This document shows positions 6,863 through 13,926 of a stretch of DNA of 16,969 bases, piece after piece. Below the pieces are notes generated by a model, which did no database searches, had not been told where the DNA came from, and saw only the letters and a program-made list of their open reading frames with translations. This DNA comes from an uncultured Blautia sp. (GTDB lineage: Bacteria > Bacillota > Clostridia > Lachnospirales > Lachnospiraceae): contig UQJE01000056.1 of NCBI GenBank assembly GCA_900541345.1, positions 1 through 16,969 on the forward strand. Direction: 5' to 3'. A program made the translations under genes and the position numbers. The stretch's first letter is position 1. Each line of letters opens with the position of its first letter.

Positions 6863-7759
6863 ATGAAAAATGAAAAAATAAGAGAGATTGCCACAGATAT
6901 TTTTGTGGAAATTCTGGGAAGTCTTCTGATTGCTCTGGCTCTTTATAATTTTGCTTTGGAAGCTAAATTTCCAATGACAGGTTTTTCGGGAATTTCTATG
7001 ATACTTTATCGGCTTTTCGGGCTGCCTATTGGTCTTACTACTATTTTTCTTAATATTCCGGTAGCGCTTCTCTGTTATAAGCTTCTTGGAAAGGGTTTCT
7101 TTTTCCGTTCCGTCAGATGTATGATTATTTCATCTGTATTTATTGATTATATAGCGCCTCTTTTTCCGGTTTATCAGGGAGAACGTCTTCTTGCAACCAT
7201 TTGTACCGGCGTGTTAGGGGGACTTGGATATGCTATGATTTATATGCGAAATTCTTCTACAGGAGGTTCTGATTTTATTATTATGGCTGCAAAGGCGCTG
7301 CGCCCGCATCTTTCTCTTGGGAAAATCGCCTTTCTTTCCGATGTGGGAATTATTCTCGTAGGTGGAATTATTTTTAAGGATGTAGACGGTATTATTTACG
7401 GCATGATTATCAACTATATTTTTGCCATTGCCGTAGATAAGGTAATGTACGGAATCAACGCAGGAAAGCTCACTCTGATCGTGACAGACAAGGGTCCGGA
7501 GATTGCAAAGAAAATCGACGATACCTGCGGAAGAGGAACGACAATTATCAAGGCAAAAGGCGGATACCAGCAGGATCACAGGGATGTGGTAATGTGTGCC
7601 TGCAGCACAAAAGAAATGTACATGGTTGAAAAAGCTGTGAAAAAGGTAGATCCAGTGGCATTTACAATTATTATGGAATCAAATGAGGTTCTGGGAGAAG
7701 GTTTTAAAAATACAAGAGTAGCGGAGATTCCGCCGTCAAAACAGAAAAAGGAATCATAA
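6863..7759 (+). CDS. YitT family membrane protein with DUF2179 domain
   Basis: A 298-residue integral membrane protein of the YitT family (YitT_membrane plus C-terminal DUF2179). About five to six hydrophobic segments cover residues 12-200, with the family-typical STGGSDF motif at 132-138. The soluble tail (about 201-280) holds GRGTT (223-227), the KGGYQ segment (232-236) and a VVMCACSTKE strand, as expected for the DUF2179 fold, which resembles small ligand-binding regulatory domains. The biochemical role is not established; transport or membrane sensing has been suggested for the family. The start has an excellent GAGGGAGGG site at 6848-6856. It is a single-gene unit between its own predicted promoter and a bidirectional terminator. 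Family confident, function unknown. Confidence 0.9.
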   Translation: MKNEKIREIATDIFVEILGSLLIALALYNFALEAKFPMTGFSGISMILYRLFGLPIGLTTIFLNIPVALLCYKLLGKGFFFRSVRCMIISSVFIDYIAPLFPVYQGERLLATICTGVLGGLGYAMIYMRNSSTGGSDFIIMAAKALRPHLSLGKIAFLSDVGIILVGGIIFKDVDGIIYGMIINYIFAIAVDKVMYGINAGKLTLIVTDKGPEIAKKIDDTCGRGTTIIKAKGGYQQDHRDVVMCACSTKEMYMVEKAVKKVDPVAFTIIMESNEVLGEGFKNTRVAEIPPSKQKKES

Positions 7760-7772
7760 TAAAAATGATAAT

Positions 7773-7812
7773 AAAAATCCCCCTTTCCGTAAAACGGAGA
7801 GAGGGATTTTTT
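7773..7812. terminator. Bidirectional intrinsic terminator between convergent genes
   Basis: AAAAATCCCCCTTTCCGT (7773-7790) and ACGGAGAGAGGGATTTTT (7794-7811) form a long stem with one mismatch and one G-U pair around a three-base loop. There is a T-run on both strands. It ends the YitT-family gene on + and the secreted-protein gene on -. Confidence 0.9.
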
Positions 7813-7823
7813 AAAGCGAAAAT

Positions 7824-9479
7824 TTAAGCGGCAGCTGCGGTATCGGCAGGAGTTTCTGTCTCAGCAGGAACTTCTGCACCAGGTTCCTCTGTATAGGCTT
7901 CTTCTGTTGCATCGCCGTATAACAGTGCCATTAAAAGTTCTTCCGGCATACCGGCTGTGAGAAGATTGTTTAATACACTGTCAAGATTTAAAGTAGCGGC
8001 GATTCCGTTCATGGCGGTTTCGTCGTTTGCATCATAAACATTTTCCAGAGAAGCGAAATCCGGGATTTCCATATCGCTGGAAGGAACCATGTTTACATCA
8101 AGGGTTGCCAGTGCGGTATCATTTGATACAAGAGAAAGAGAATAATTCTGTTCTGCTGCCTGAATATTTACGTCTGCGTCCAGAGTAAAAGCGGACAGCA
8201 TGGAATATAATTCTTCATTTGCTCCTGCAAGCCCTTCTGCTGCTTTGAAGCTGTATTTTCCGATGATAGAACCGGATTTTGCGGCTTCTGTGTCATAATC
8301 TGTTACATTTACATGGAAAAGAATGTCGCTGTTATAGTGGAGTGTGTACATTCCGTCTAATTTTCCGTCGGTAATGGTTCCGCTTCCCTGTAAATCCAGG
8401 TAATTGGTGCCATCGGAAAAGGAAATGGAAAGTCCGCTGTTGTTATCCTGTTTTGGGTTCTGATAAACAAAACTTACAACAGAGTCTTCTCCTGTCTGTG
8501 GGTCTGTTCCGCCAAAAACAGAGATTTCAAAACCAGCAGTTCTGCCGCTTTCATCTTTCCATACAGAGAAGGTTAAGAAGCCTTCCTCATCAGAGGGAAC
8601 TTCATCACCGCCGGAGGATTCAAGGGCTGCAATAAAAGAATCAAAAAAGTCTTCTTCCGGAGCATAAAGGCTGCCCAGATTTTCAATCAGTTGTTTTAAC
8701 TGTGCATCTTCCTTTGCAGCAACAGCCAGTTCTTTCCCCATGCTGTTAATTGTGGAAGGGAGATAATAACCTGTATATCTGGTACAGTTTTGCTCTGCGC
8801 CGAATGCGTATATAGATTCCTCTACAGCCTCGGTTTCGTCTGCCTTATCAATAAGAATGGAACCGTAACGATTTAAAAGATCTTCTACATCTTTGGCTGA
8901 TGGAAGATTTTTCATGTATTCATTCATGGAAAAACCTTTGGGAAAAACAGAAAACGCTTCAGAAGGAACCCCGGCAGCATCTTCAGCACCTTCTATACTT
9001 TCTGTAAGCGCTTCAGCACTTTCAAGGATATAACCGTCAAAGACGGTTGGCGCATTCAGATAAGCATTGCTTGTAGCGGTATCTATATAAAGGTTAACAG
9101 GACAGATTTCGGTGTCATTTAATTGAATGTCATATTTTATGCCAAGAGCATTATCTTGGAATTTTTCATCTGCGATAATGGAAATTTTGGAAAGCCATGA
9201 CATATCCATACCCGCCAGACTGCTTAACATAGGTGCAACACTTGGGTCAATGGAAAGTCCCAGGTTCATTTTTACGCCAAAGAAGTCGGCGTTCGTATCT
9301 ACAGCAGACATAGAACTTTCGTATTGTTTTGCAATATCCTTTGCAAATCCGGCAAGGGAATCTTTTGCCTGTGTTTTGTAGTCGTCTTCAGCCCATACAG
9401 AAACAGGGGCAGCGGAGAGACCGAGGGCAGCAGCAGTAAAAACAGCCGCAGATTTTCTGATTAAGTGTCTTTGCTTCAT
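7824..9479 (-). CDS. Secreted protein of unknown function with acidic C-terminal tail
   Basis: Start at 9479 (551 residues), because AAGGAGG at 9487-9493 sits just upstream; the reading frame is open further, but that part covers the predicted promoter. The N-terminus is a classic Sec signal peptide: KQRHLIRK, then a hydrophobic stretch AAVFTAAALGLSAAPV and VWA-ED, with cleavage probably after A30. There is no lipobox cysteine, sortase motif or obvious membrane anchor. The mature part is acidic, rich in Ser, Asp and Glu, with many alternating beta-like segments (about 200-450) and only two cysteines (in EICPVNL and EQNCTRY), which could form a disulfide. The last 28 residues are a Pro/Thr/Glu/Ala-rich tail ending in AAAA. 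I recognise no family. It has its own promoter and terminator and lies downstream of an ABC importer, but nothing proves a link. Confidence 0.8.
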   Translation of the reverse strand: MKQRHLIRKSAAVFTAAALGLSAAPVSVWAEDDYKTQAKDSLAGFAKDIAKQYESSMSAVDTNADFFGVKMNLGLSIDPSVAPMLSSLAGMDMSWLSKISIIADEKFQDNALGIKYDIQLNDTEICPVNLYIDTATSNAYLNAPTVFDGYILESAEALTESIEGAEDAAGVPSEAFSVFPKGFSMNEYMKNLPSAKDVEDLLNRYGSILIDKADETEAVEESIYAFGAEQNCTRYTGYYLPSTINSMGKELAVAAKEDAQLKQLIENLGSLYAPEEDFFDSFIAALESSGGDEVPSDEEGFLTFSVWKDESGRTAGFEISVFGGTDPQTGEDSVVSFVYQNPKQDNNSGLSISFSDGTNYLDLQGSGTITDGKLDGMYTLHYNSDILFHVNVTDYDTEAAKSGSIIGKYSFKAAEGLAGANEELYSMLSAFTLDADVNIQAAEQNYSLSLVSNDTALATLDVNMVPSSDMEIPDFASLENVYDANDETAMNGIAATLNLDSVLNNLLTAGMPEELLMALLYGDATEEAYTEEPGAEVPAETETPADTAAAA

Positions 9480-9486
9480 ATGTTGT

Positions 9487-9493
9487 CCTCCTT
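9487..9493 (-). promoter_or_regulatory. Ribosome-binding site fixing the secreted protein's start
   Basis: The minus strand reads AAGGAGG, seven bases before the ATG at 9479-9477. No comparable site precedes the upstream in-frame ATG at 9554, and the shorter start gives a textbook signal peptide. Confidence 0.9.
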
Positions 9494-9532
9494 GAAATAG
9501 GATTTTAGAAAATATAAATAAGTGATAGGGAG

Positions 9533-9561
9533 ATTTTATCATGAAAAATAACAAAATTCAA
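9533..9561 (-). promoter_or_regulatory. Predicted extended -10 promoter of the secreted-protein gene
   Basis: On the minus strand TTGAAT (9561-9556) is followed after 17 bases by TAAAAT (9538-9533), with an extended -10 TG one base before it. Transcription would start near 9526, leaving a leader of about 46 bases. This supports the start at 9479 rather than 9554. Confidence 0.7.
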
Positions 9562-9612
9562 CAAAAAAAATACAGAGAAATAGAAGAAAAAATGTTGAAA
9601 ATTATAGATGTG

Positions 9613-9647
9613 AACAGAAGCGCTCTGAATCCAGAAGCGCTTCTGTT
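9613..9647 (-). terminator. Strong hairpin after the ABC permease gene, possible terminator
   Basis: AACAGAAGCGCT (9613-9624) and AGCGCTTCTGTT (9636-9647) pair perfectly over 12 bp, and CTG/CAG inside the loop can add three more pairs. It lies between the ABC permease stop and the secreted-protein promoter, as a terminator would. The bases after it on the minus strand (TCACATCTATAATTTTC) are not a good U-run, so termination may be partial or it may stabilise the mRNA 3' end. Confidence 0.55.
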
Positions 9648-9675
9648 TCGTTCTTATATATGAGAAGACAACCGG

Positions 9676-10473
9676 TCAGAAATGTTTCCGGTAGCGTTTT
9701 TCCGCAAATCCCAGTATGCCATATAAAGTCATGGCTATTACGCAGAGGATAAAAATGGAGGTAAGCATCCAGTCAAGCTTAAAGGTCTGGCTTCCGTAAA
9801 TAATAAGGTATCCAAGACCCTGTCTGGCGCCTATAAATTCCCCTATGATGACGCCTACAAGGCACAGACCGATGTTTACCTTCATAATACTTAAAATCAG
9901 AGGTATAGAAGAGGGAAGTACAATTTTGAAAAGTTCTTCCTTTTTTCCGCCTCCCAGGGTATTTACCAGCTTTCTTTTTTCAGGATCAACTTCCTGAAAA
10001 CCGGTATACAGATTGATTATTGTGCCAAAAATGGCAACGGACATACCGGCAATCACAATGGTGCGCTGATTTGCTCCAAGCCATACAATAAGAAGCGGGG
10101 CAAGGGCTGATTTTGGAAGGCTGTTCAATACCACGAGATACGGTTCGCAGATTTTGGAAAGCTTTGGCATTCCCCACATAAGAACAGCAGCGCCTGTTCC
10201 AAAGATTACAACAAAGAAGAAGCTTAGAAGCGTTTCCTTTAAGGTAACGGCAATATGGTTAAAAAGCCCTTCTTCCAGCCACATATGGCGAAAAGAAAGA
10301 GCAATTTGGGAAGGGCTTGAGAAAATAAAGGAATCGATGACTCCCGTTCTTGCACTTAATTCCCAGGAAATCAGAAAAACAATGAAAATCAGGCATCTTG
10401 CCGTAAAAATAAACTGTTTTTCTCGTTTTCTAGATTTGAGAAATTGTATCTGAGCGAGAGATGGTTCATTCAT
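9676..10473 (-). CDS. ABC transporter permease, SsuC/TauC (NitT/TauT) family
   Basis: A 265-residue inner-membrane subunit of an ABC importer of the nitrate/taurine/aliphatic-sulfonate class. About six hydrophobic segments are visible: residues 22-40, 76-100, 112-132, 137-157, 190-215 and 235-255. The cytoplasmic coupling (EAA-type) loop is at 171-191 (LGGGKKEELFKIVLPSSIP), and NSLPKSALAPLLIVWLG (117-133) and GEFIGARQGLGYLI (211-224) are hallmarks of this family. It overlaps the end of the ATPase gene by 8 bases, with AAGGAG about 10 bases before its ATG, so the two are translationally coupled. Relatives carry sulfonates, taurine, nitrate, or thiamine and pyrimidine precursors. No substrate-binding protein is encoded beside it, so the substrate cannot be assigned. 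Confidence 0.9.
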   Translation of the reverse strand: MNEPSLAQIQFLKSRKREKQFIFTARCLIFIVFLISWELSARTGVIDSFIFSSPSQIALSFRHMWLEEGLFNHIAVTLKETLLSFFFVVIFGTGAAVLMWGMPKLSKICEPYLVVLNSLPKSALAPLLIVWLGANQRTIVIAGMSVAIFGTIINLYTGFQEVDPEKRKLVNTLGGGKKEELFKIVLPSSIPLILSIMKVNIGLCLVGVIIGEFIGARQGLGYLIIYGSQTFKLDWMLTSIFILCVIAMTLYGILGFAEKRYRKHF

Positions 10474-11233
10474 TTTCGTTCAGCTCCTTCCATATGAGGT
10501 TAAAATACGATTTAAAATTCGGCGCATTTCTTGAGGAAAGTGGAGTGCGGTTTTCTATATCAAGGTGAATGGGAATTATATTTTTGACAGAGGCAGGTCT
10601 GGCTGTAAGAATTAAAACCCTGTCTGCCATGCTGATTGCCTCCGAAATATCGTGGGTTACAAGAATTGCCGGTTTTTTTGCTTTTTTCAGAATTTTTCCA
10701 ATGTCATCGCTGACATTAAGGCGTGTCTGATAATCAAGAGCAGAAAACGGTTCATCTAAAAGAAGAAGATCTGGTTTCAGAGCAAGGGTGCGAATAAGGG
10801 CGGCGCGCTGCCGCATTCCCCCGGAAAGCTCGGCAGGTTTTGCGTCGCGGAATTTGTCAAGCCCGTAGGATGTGAGCATTTCTTCTACATAGGCAAGTTT
10901 TTCCGGAGTCAGTTCTTTTCGAATTTCCAGACCGAGAAGGACATTTTTGTAAATGGTTCTCCATTCCAGAAGATGGTCTTTTTGAAGCATGTACCCGATT
11001 CTTGAATTTCCCTGTGATACAGGAATACCGTCCATGAGGATTTCTCCCTGCGTTGTTTGTAAAAGCCCTGCAATCAAGTTTAAAAGAGTGGATTTTCCAC
11101 AGCCGGAAGGACCGACAATGGCAAGAAATTCTCCGGGCATTAATTGAAAAGATATATGAGAAAGGGCTTCGATTTCCCCGTTAATACTGTGATATGTGAG
11201 ACAGATGTCCCGTACTTTCAGAAGCGGTTTCAA
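10466..11233 (-). CDS. ABC transporter ATPase, SsuB/TauB (NitT/TauT) family, TTG start
   Basis: A 255-residue cytoplasmic ATPase subunit of the same importer. All ABC motifs are intact: Walker A GPSGCGKST (41-49), Q-loop Q84, signature LSGGMRQR (136-143), Walker B LLLLDEP (156-162), D-loop SALD (164-167) and switch histidine H194. I place the start at TTG 11233, giving LKPLLKVRDI with formyl-Met first, because GGAGGT (11246-11241) lies exactly 7 bases upstream. The in-frame ATG 12 bases before is part of that ribosome-binding site itself, and the more distant ATGs have none. The open frame runs 46 codons further upstream across the promoter region and is unlikely to be translated. It is the first gene of a two-gene operon with the permease and is divergent from the flippase-like gene. 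Confidence 0.9.
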   Translation of the reverse strand: MKPLLKVRDICLTYHSINGEIEALSHISFQLMPGEFLAIVGPSGCGKSTLLNLIAGLLQTTQGEILMDGIPVSQGNSRIGYMLQKDHLLEWRTIYKNVLLGLEIRKELTPEKLAYVEEMLTSYGLDKFRDAKPAELSGGMRQRAALIRTLALKPDLLLLDEPFSALDYQTRLNVSDDIGKILKKAKKPAILVTHDISEAISMADRVLILTARPASVKNIIPIHLDIENRTPLSSRNAPNFKSYFNLIWKELNENE

Positions 11234-11240
11234 ATAATAC

Positions 11241-11246
11241 ACCTCC
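11241..11246 (-). promoter_or_regulatory. Ribosome-binding site fixing a TTG start for the ABC ATPase
   Basis: The minus strand reads GGAGGT, 7 bases before TTG at 11233-11231. It overlaps an in-frame ATG (ATGGAGGTG), which therefore cannot itself be initiated from this site. Confidence 0.8.
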
Positions 11247-11256
11247 ATTTTTGTAT

Positions 11257-11265
11257 ATTTTATCA
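11257..11265 (-). promoter_or_regulatory. Predicted extended -10 of the ABC operon
   Basis: The minus strand reads TGATAAAAT, a TGn-extended -10 with TAAAAT at 11262-11257. No good -35 is visible 17 bases upstream. The start point would be near 11250, giving a very short leader that leaves no room for a riboswitch. Confidence 0.45.
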
Positions 11266-11285
11266 TATGCTTTTGCACGATGATA

Positions 11286-11294
11286 TGATATACT
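11286..11294 (+). promoter_or_regulatory. Predicted extended -10 of the flippase-like/PE synthesis operon
   Basis: TGATATACT (11286-11294) is a TGn-extended -10 (TATACT). No clear -35 is present. It faces the ABC promoter about 20 bases away. Transcription would start near 11301, about 50 bases before the ATG. Confidence 0.45.
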
Positions 11295-11352
11295 AGAACT
11301 GAAATGTCGAAATCCGACGTTTTCGAGAGGAGATGAAAGAGGAAAATGAGCG

Positions 11353-12402
11353 ATGAATAAGAAAAAGACAATTATAAACCTGTTGTTTTTACTGACGGTT
11401 TTTAGCCTGACTATGTATCTTGTTTTTCATGGAAAGGACGTAAATGAAATTTTATCGGCTGCCCGCACGGCAGACAAAGGGTATCTTTTTCTGTCTCTTA
11501 TTTGTGTGGTGCTGTTTATTCTGGGAGAGTCGGTTATTATTTATTATATGATGAAAAGTCTTGGGGCAAAGGTAAAAATGGGTCACTGCGCCCTATATTC
11601 CTTTGTTGGATTTTTCTTCAGCTGTATTACACCTTCTGCTACAGGAGGACAGCCTATGCAGATTTATTATATGAAAAAGGATAAACTGCCTATTCCCGTT
11701 ACTACGCTTGTTCTTATGCTTGTGACGATTACATATAAAGCGGTGCTGGTTGTTATCGGTATTGGAGTATGTATTTTTGGAAGAGGGTTCCTGAGAGAGT
11801 ATATGGGGAATCTGATGTGGGTGTTTTATCTTGGAGTAGGCTTAAATATATTTTGTGTAAGCTTTATGCTGATTCTCGTATTTGCTTCGGGTCTTGCAAA
11901 AAAACTCATGATAAAAGGAATGAAGCTTCTGGAAAAAATTCATCTTTTGAAGCATAAGCCGGAGCGCCTCTGCAAGCTTGAGGAGTCGATGGATTTGTAC
12001 CATGAGACAGCAGCTTTCTGGGCGGAACATAAAGGGATTATGGTAAATGTATTTCTCATCACTTTTATCCAGAGGGTCATACTGTTTACGATTACATACT
12101 GGGTTTATCGTGCAATGGGATTTCATACATATGGAATTTTCACAGTTACACTTCTGCAGTCTGTGATTTCTGTTTCTGTAGATATGCTTCCGCTTCCCGG
12201 AGGTATGGGAATCAGTGAAACGCTTTATATGGTAATGTTTGCGCCGGTATTCGGAAATGCAATGTTGGCTTCTATGGTTTTAAGCAGAGGAATTTCTTAT
12301 TATGGACAGCTTTTTATCAGTGCAGTAATGACCTGTGCGGCGCATTTTATTATCGGGAGAAAAACAGGAGAAAGAAAAAAAGGAGGGAGCCCCGTATGTT
12401 AG
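11353..12402 (+). CDS. Flippase-like integral membrane protein (LPG synthase TM / UPF0104 family)
   Basis: A 349-residue polytopic membrane protein matching the flippase-like transmembrane domain of MprF-type lysylphosphatidylglycerol synthases (UPF0104/YbhN/AglD group). About eight hydrophobic segments are visible. Diagnostic motifs are TPSATGGQPMQ (93-103) and LPLPGGMGISE (279-289), both typical of this family. The C-terminal aminoacyltransferase domain of full MprF is absent, so it is not itself a lysyl-PG synthase. Its stop overlaps the start of the phosphatidylserine synthase gene by 7 bases, so it belongs to the PE synthesis operon. By inference it may move a phospholipid, perhaps PS or PE, across the membrane; the family's substrate is not settled. 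The GAGGAAAA site precedes the ATG by about 8 bases. Confidence 0.88.
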   Translation: MNKKKTIINLLFLLTVFSLTMYLVFHGKDVNEILSAARTADKGYLFLSLICVVLFILGESVIIYYMMKSLGAKVKMGHCALYSFVGFFFSCITPSATGGQPMQIYYMKKDKLPIPVTTLVLMLVTITYKAVLVVIGIGVCIFGRGFLREYMGNLMWVFYLGVGLNIFCVSFMLILVFASGLAKKLMIKGMKLLEKIHLLKHKPERLCKLEESMDLYHETAAFWAEHKGIMVNVFLITFIQRVILFTITYWVYRAMGFHTYGIFTVTLLQSVISVSVDMLPLPGGMGISETLYMVMFAPVFGNAMLASMVLSRGISYYGQLFISAVMTCAAHFIIGRKTGERKKGGSPVC

Positions 12403-13013
12403 GGTTTTATGATTATACAGTAGTTCTTACTTATATAAGTCTTGGAATTTCCATTCTTGGAATCACGAGAGCACTTCAGGGAGATTTCAGAATGGCGATT
12501 TTCTGTCTGGCGCTTTCCGGACTTTGTGATATGTTTGATGGGAAAATTGCAAGAACAAAGAAAAACAGAACGGAGGACGAGAAAAAGTTTGGGATTCAGA
12601 TTGATTCTCTCTGTGATGTGGTTTGTTTTGGCATATTTCCTATTATGATCTGTTACAGTTTAGGCATGAAGGGCTGGGCAAGCATTCTCGTATTGATTTT
12701 TTATGGAATTGCTTCCGTTATCCGGCTTGGATATTTTAATGTAATGGAAGAAAAAAGACAGCAGGAAACAGCAGAGGTAAGGAAGTATTATCAGGGACTT
12801 CCCATTACGTCTATGGCGATTATTCTGCCTTTTATTTATCTTATCCGGCGGGGATGTGGTACGTATTTTTTGATTGTAACACATGTGGCTGTTGCAGTGG
12901 TAGGTCTGCTTTTTATCAGCGATATTAAGGTGAAAAAGCCGCAGAATCCGGGAATCATGATTCTTGTGGGCCTTGTTGCTCTTGCCATTGCAAGAATGTT
13001 TCATCTGTTCTGA
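12396..13013 (+). CDS. pssA: CDP-diacylglycerol--serine O-phosphatidyltransferase (PssA), CDP-alcohol phosphatidyltransferase family
   Basis: A 205-residue membrane enzyme that joins CDP-diacylglycerol and serine to form phosphatidylserine. The CDP-alcohol phosphatidyltransferase signature is complete: D45, D48-G49, A52-R53, then G66, D70 and D74. The gap between AR and G is 12 residues (TKKNRTEDEKKF) against the common 8 to 9. Several hydrophobic segments (about 8-27, 32-45, 75-92, 96-112, 140-155, 160-175, 182-203) support a six- to seven-pass topology. Its start overlaps the flippase-like gene's stop by 7 bases, with an AGGAGGG site just upstream. Phosphatidylserine decarboxylase follows 19 bases later, which argues strongly for serine as the acceptor rather than glycerol-phosphate or inositol-phosphate. 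Confidence 0.91.
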   Translation: MLGFYDYTVVLTYISLGISILGITRALQGDFRMAIFCLALSGLCDMFDGKIARTKKNRTEDEKKFGIQIDSLCDVVCFGIFPIMICYSLGMKGWASILVLIFYGIASVIRLGYFNVMEEKRQQETAEVRKYYQGLPITSMAIILPFIYLIRRGCGTYFLIVTHVAVAVVGLLFISDIKVKKPQNPGIMILVGLVALAIARMFHLF

Positions 13014-13032
13014 GATAAGAAAGGAGAAAAGA

Positions 13033-13926
13033 ATGAAATATATTGACAGAAAAGGAAATATGACAGTAGAAGAAAATAGCCAGGACAGACTTTTGCGTCA
13101 TTTGTATCATGACAGAGGCGGGAAGCTGTGTTTAAAGCTGCTTGTTCGTCCTTTTGTGTCCAAGGCTGCGGGCGTATTTTTAAATACGCCCTTTTCCCGT
13201 TTTATGATTCCCGGTTTTGTGAAAAGAAACGGGATAGATTTAAGGGATTATACAAAGCAGAATTTTACTTCCTACAATGATTTTTTTACAAGAAAAATCA
13301 AAAAGGGGCTCCGTCCCATTGCAGAAGGAGAAAATTTTCTGGTGAGTCCCTGTGATGCAAAAGCAACTGTATGCAGAATCGGAAAAGGGGACAAGTTTTA
13401 TATTAAGGATACGGAATATACATTGGAACAGCTTTTAAAAAGTAAAAAGCTTGGAGAACGATATTTGGGAGGATATGCTGTGATTTTACGCCTCACGGTT
13501 GATGATTATCACCATTACTGTTACCCGGCAGAGGGTGTACAGTCGCCTATAAAGAAGATTTCCGGTGTATTTCATACAGTTAATCCAACTGCCAATGATG
13601 CTTTTCCTATTTATCGGGAAAATGCAAGGGAGTATGTTCTTTTAAAAACAGAAAAATTCGGAACAATTCTCATGATGGAAGTAGGCGCTATGATGGTAGG
13701 CAAAATTACAAACCTTCATACAGGGAAAACTTATGTAAGAAAAGGTCAGGAAAAGGGATATTTTGAATTTGGCGGTTCTACGGTTATTCTTCTTTTGCAG
13801 AATGAAGGAGTTCGCATAGACAGTGACCTTCTGGAAAATTCCGAAGAGGGATATGAAACAATTTTAAGAATGGGAGAGCGTATCGGTGAATGTAAATTAT
13901 CAAAAAGAACTGGAACAATTAATTGA
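13033..13926 (+). CDS. psd: Phosphatidylserine decarboxylase proenzyme
   Basis: A 297-residue proenzyme that cleaves itself to form a pyruvoyl cofactor and decarboxylates phosphatidylserine to phosphatidylethanolamine at the membrane. The self-cleavage motif is GGST (247-250), between G248 and S249, in place of LGST. SPCDAKATV (105-113) carries the aspartate (D108) matching E. coli D90. DDYHHYCYP (157-165) matches the E. coli DYHRVHMP region, but the position of His147 is C163. The start is 13033, with AAGGAG at 13021-13026; a longer frame from 12964 would run inside pssA and add a non-homologous peptide. Together with pssA 19 bases upstream it completes the PS-to-PE route. Its 3' end overlaps queH by 41 bases. 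Confidence 0.93.
   Translation: MKYIDRKGNMTVEENSQDRLLRHLYHDRGGKLCLKLLVRPFVSKAAGVFLNTPFSRFMIPGFVKRNGIDLRDYTKQNFTSYNDFFTRKIKKGLRPIAEGENFLVSPCDAKATVCRIGKGDKFYIKDTEYTLEQLLKSKKLGERYLGGYAVILRLTVDDYHHYCYPAEGVQSPIKKISGVFHTVNPTANDAFPIYRENAREYVLLKTEKFGTILMMEVGAMMVGKITNLHTGKTYVRKGQEKGYFEFGGSTVILLLQNEGVRIDSDLLENSEEGYETILRMGERIGECKLSKRTGTIN
13872..13877 (+). promoter_or_regulatory. Ribosome-binding site for queH GTG start, inside psd
   Basis: GGGAGA lies 8 bases before the GTG at 13886, within the psd coding region. It supports translation of queH from GTG rather than from any later ATG, since the next in-frame Met codon lies beyond the essential HSCCAPC motif. Confidence 0.75.

Noticed and set aside
9480..9554. 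25-residue N-terminal extension of the secreted protein
   Set aside because: It covers the predicted -10 region and leader; the internal ATG has a strong AAGGAGG site and yields a standard signal peptide.
11333..11356. Seven-codon mini-gene (MKEENER) whose TGA overlaps the flippase-like ATG
   Set aside because: The AGAGG before its ATG is too close for initiation, so a real leader peptide is unlikely, though the ATGA overlap is tidy.
11234..11371. N-terminal extension of the ABC ATPase or a riboswitch leader
   Set aside because: The extension crosses the promoter and has no ribosome-binding site, and the predicted leader is under 20 bases, too short for a TPP or SAM riboswitch.
12964..13032. 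Upstream start for phosphatidylserine decarboxylase
   Set aside because: It would lie inside pssA and add residues unlike the family; ATG 13033 has AAGGAG at proper spacing.
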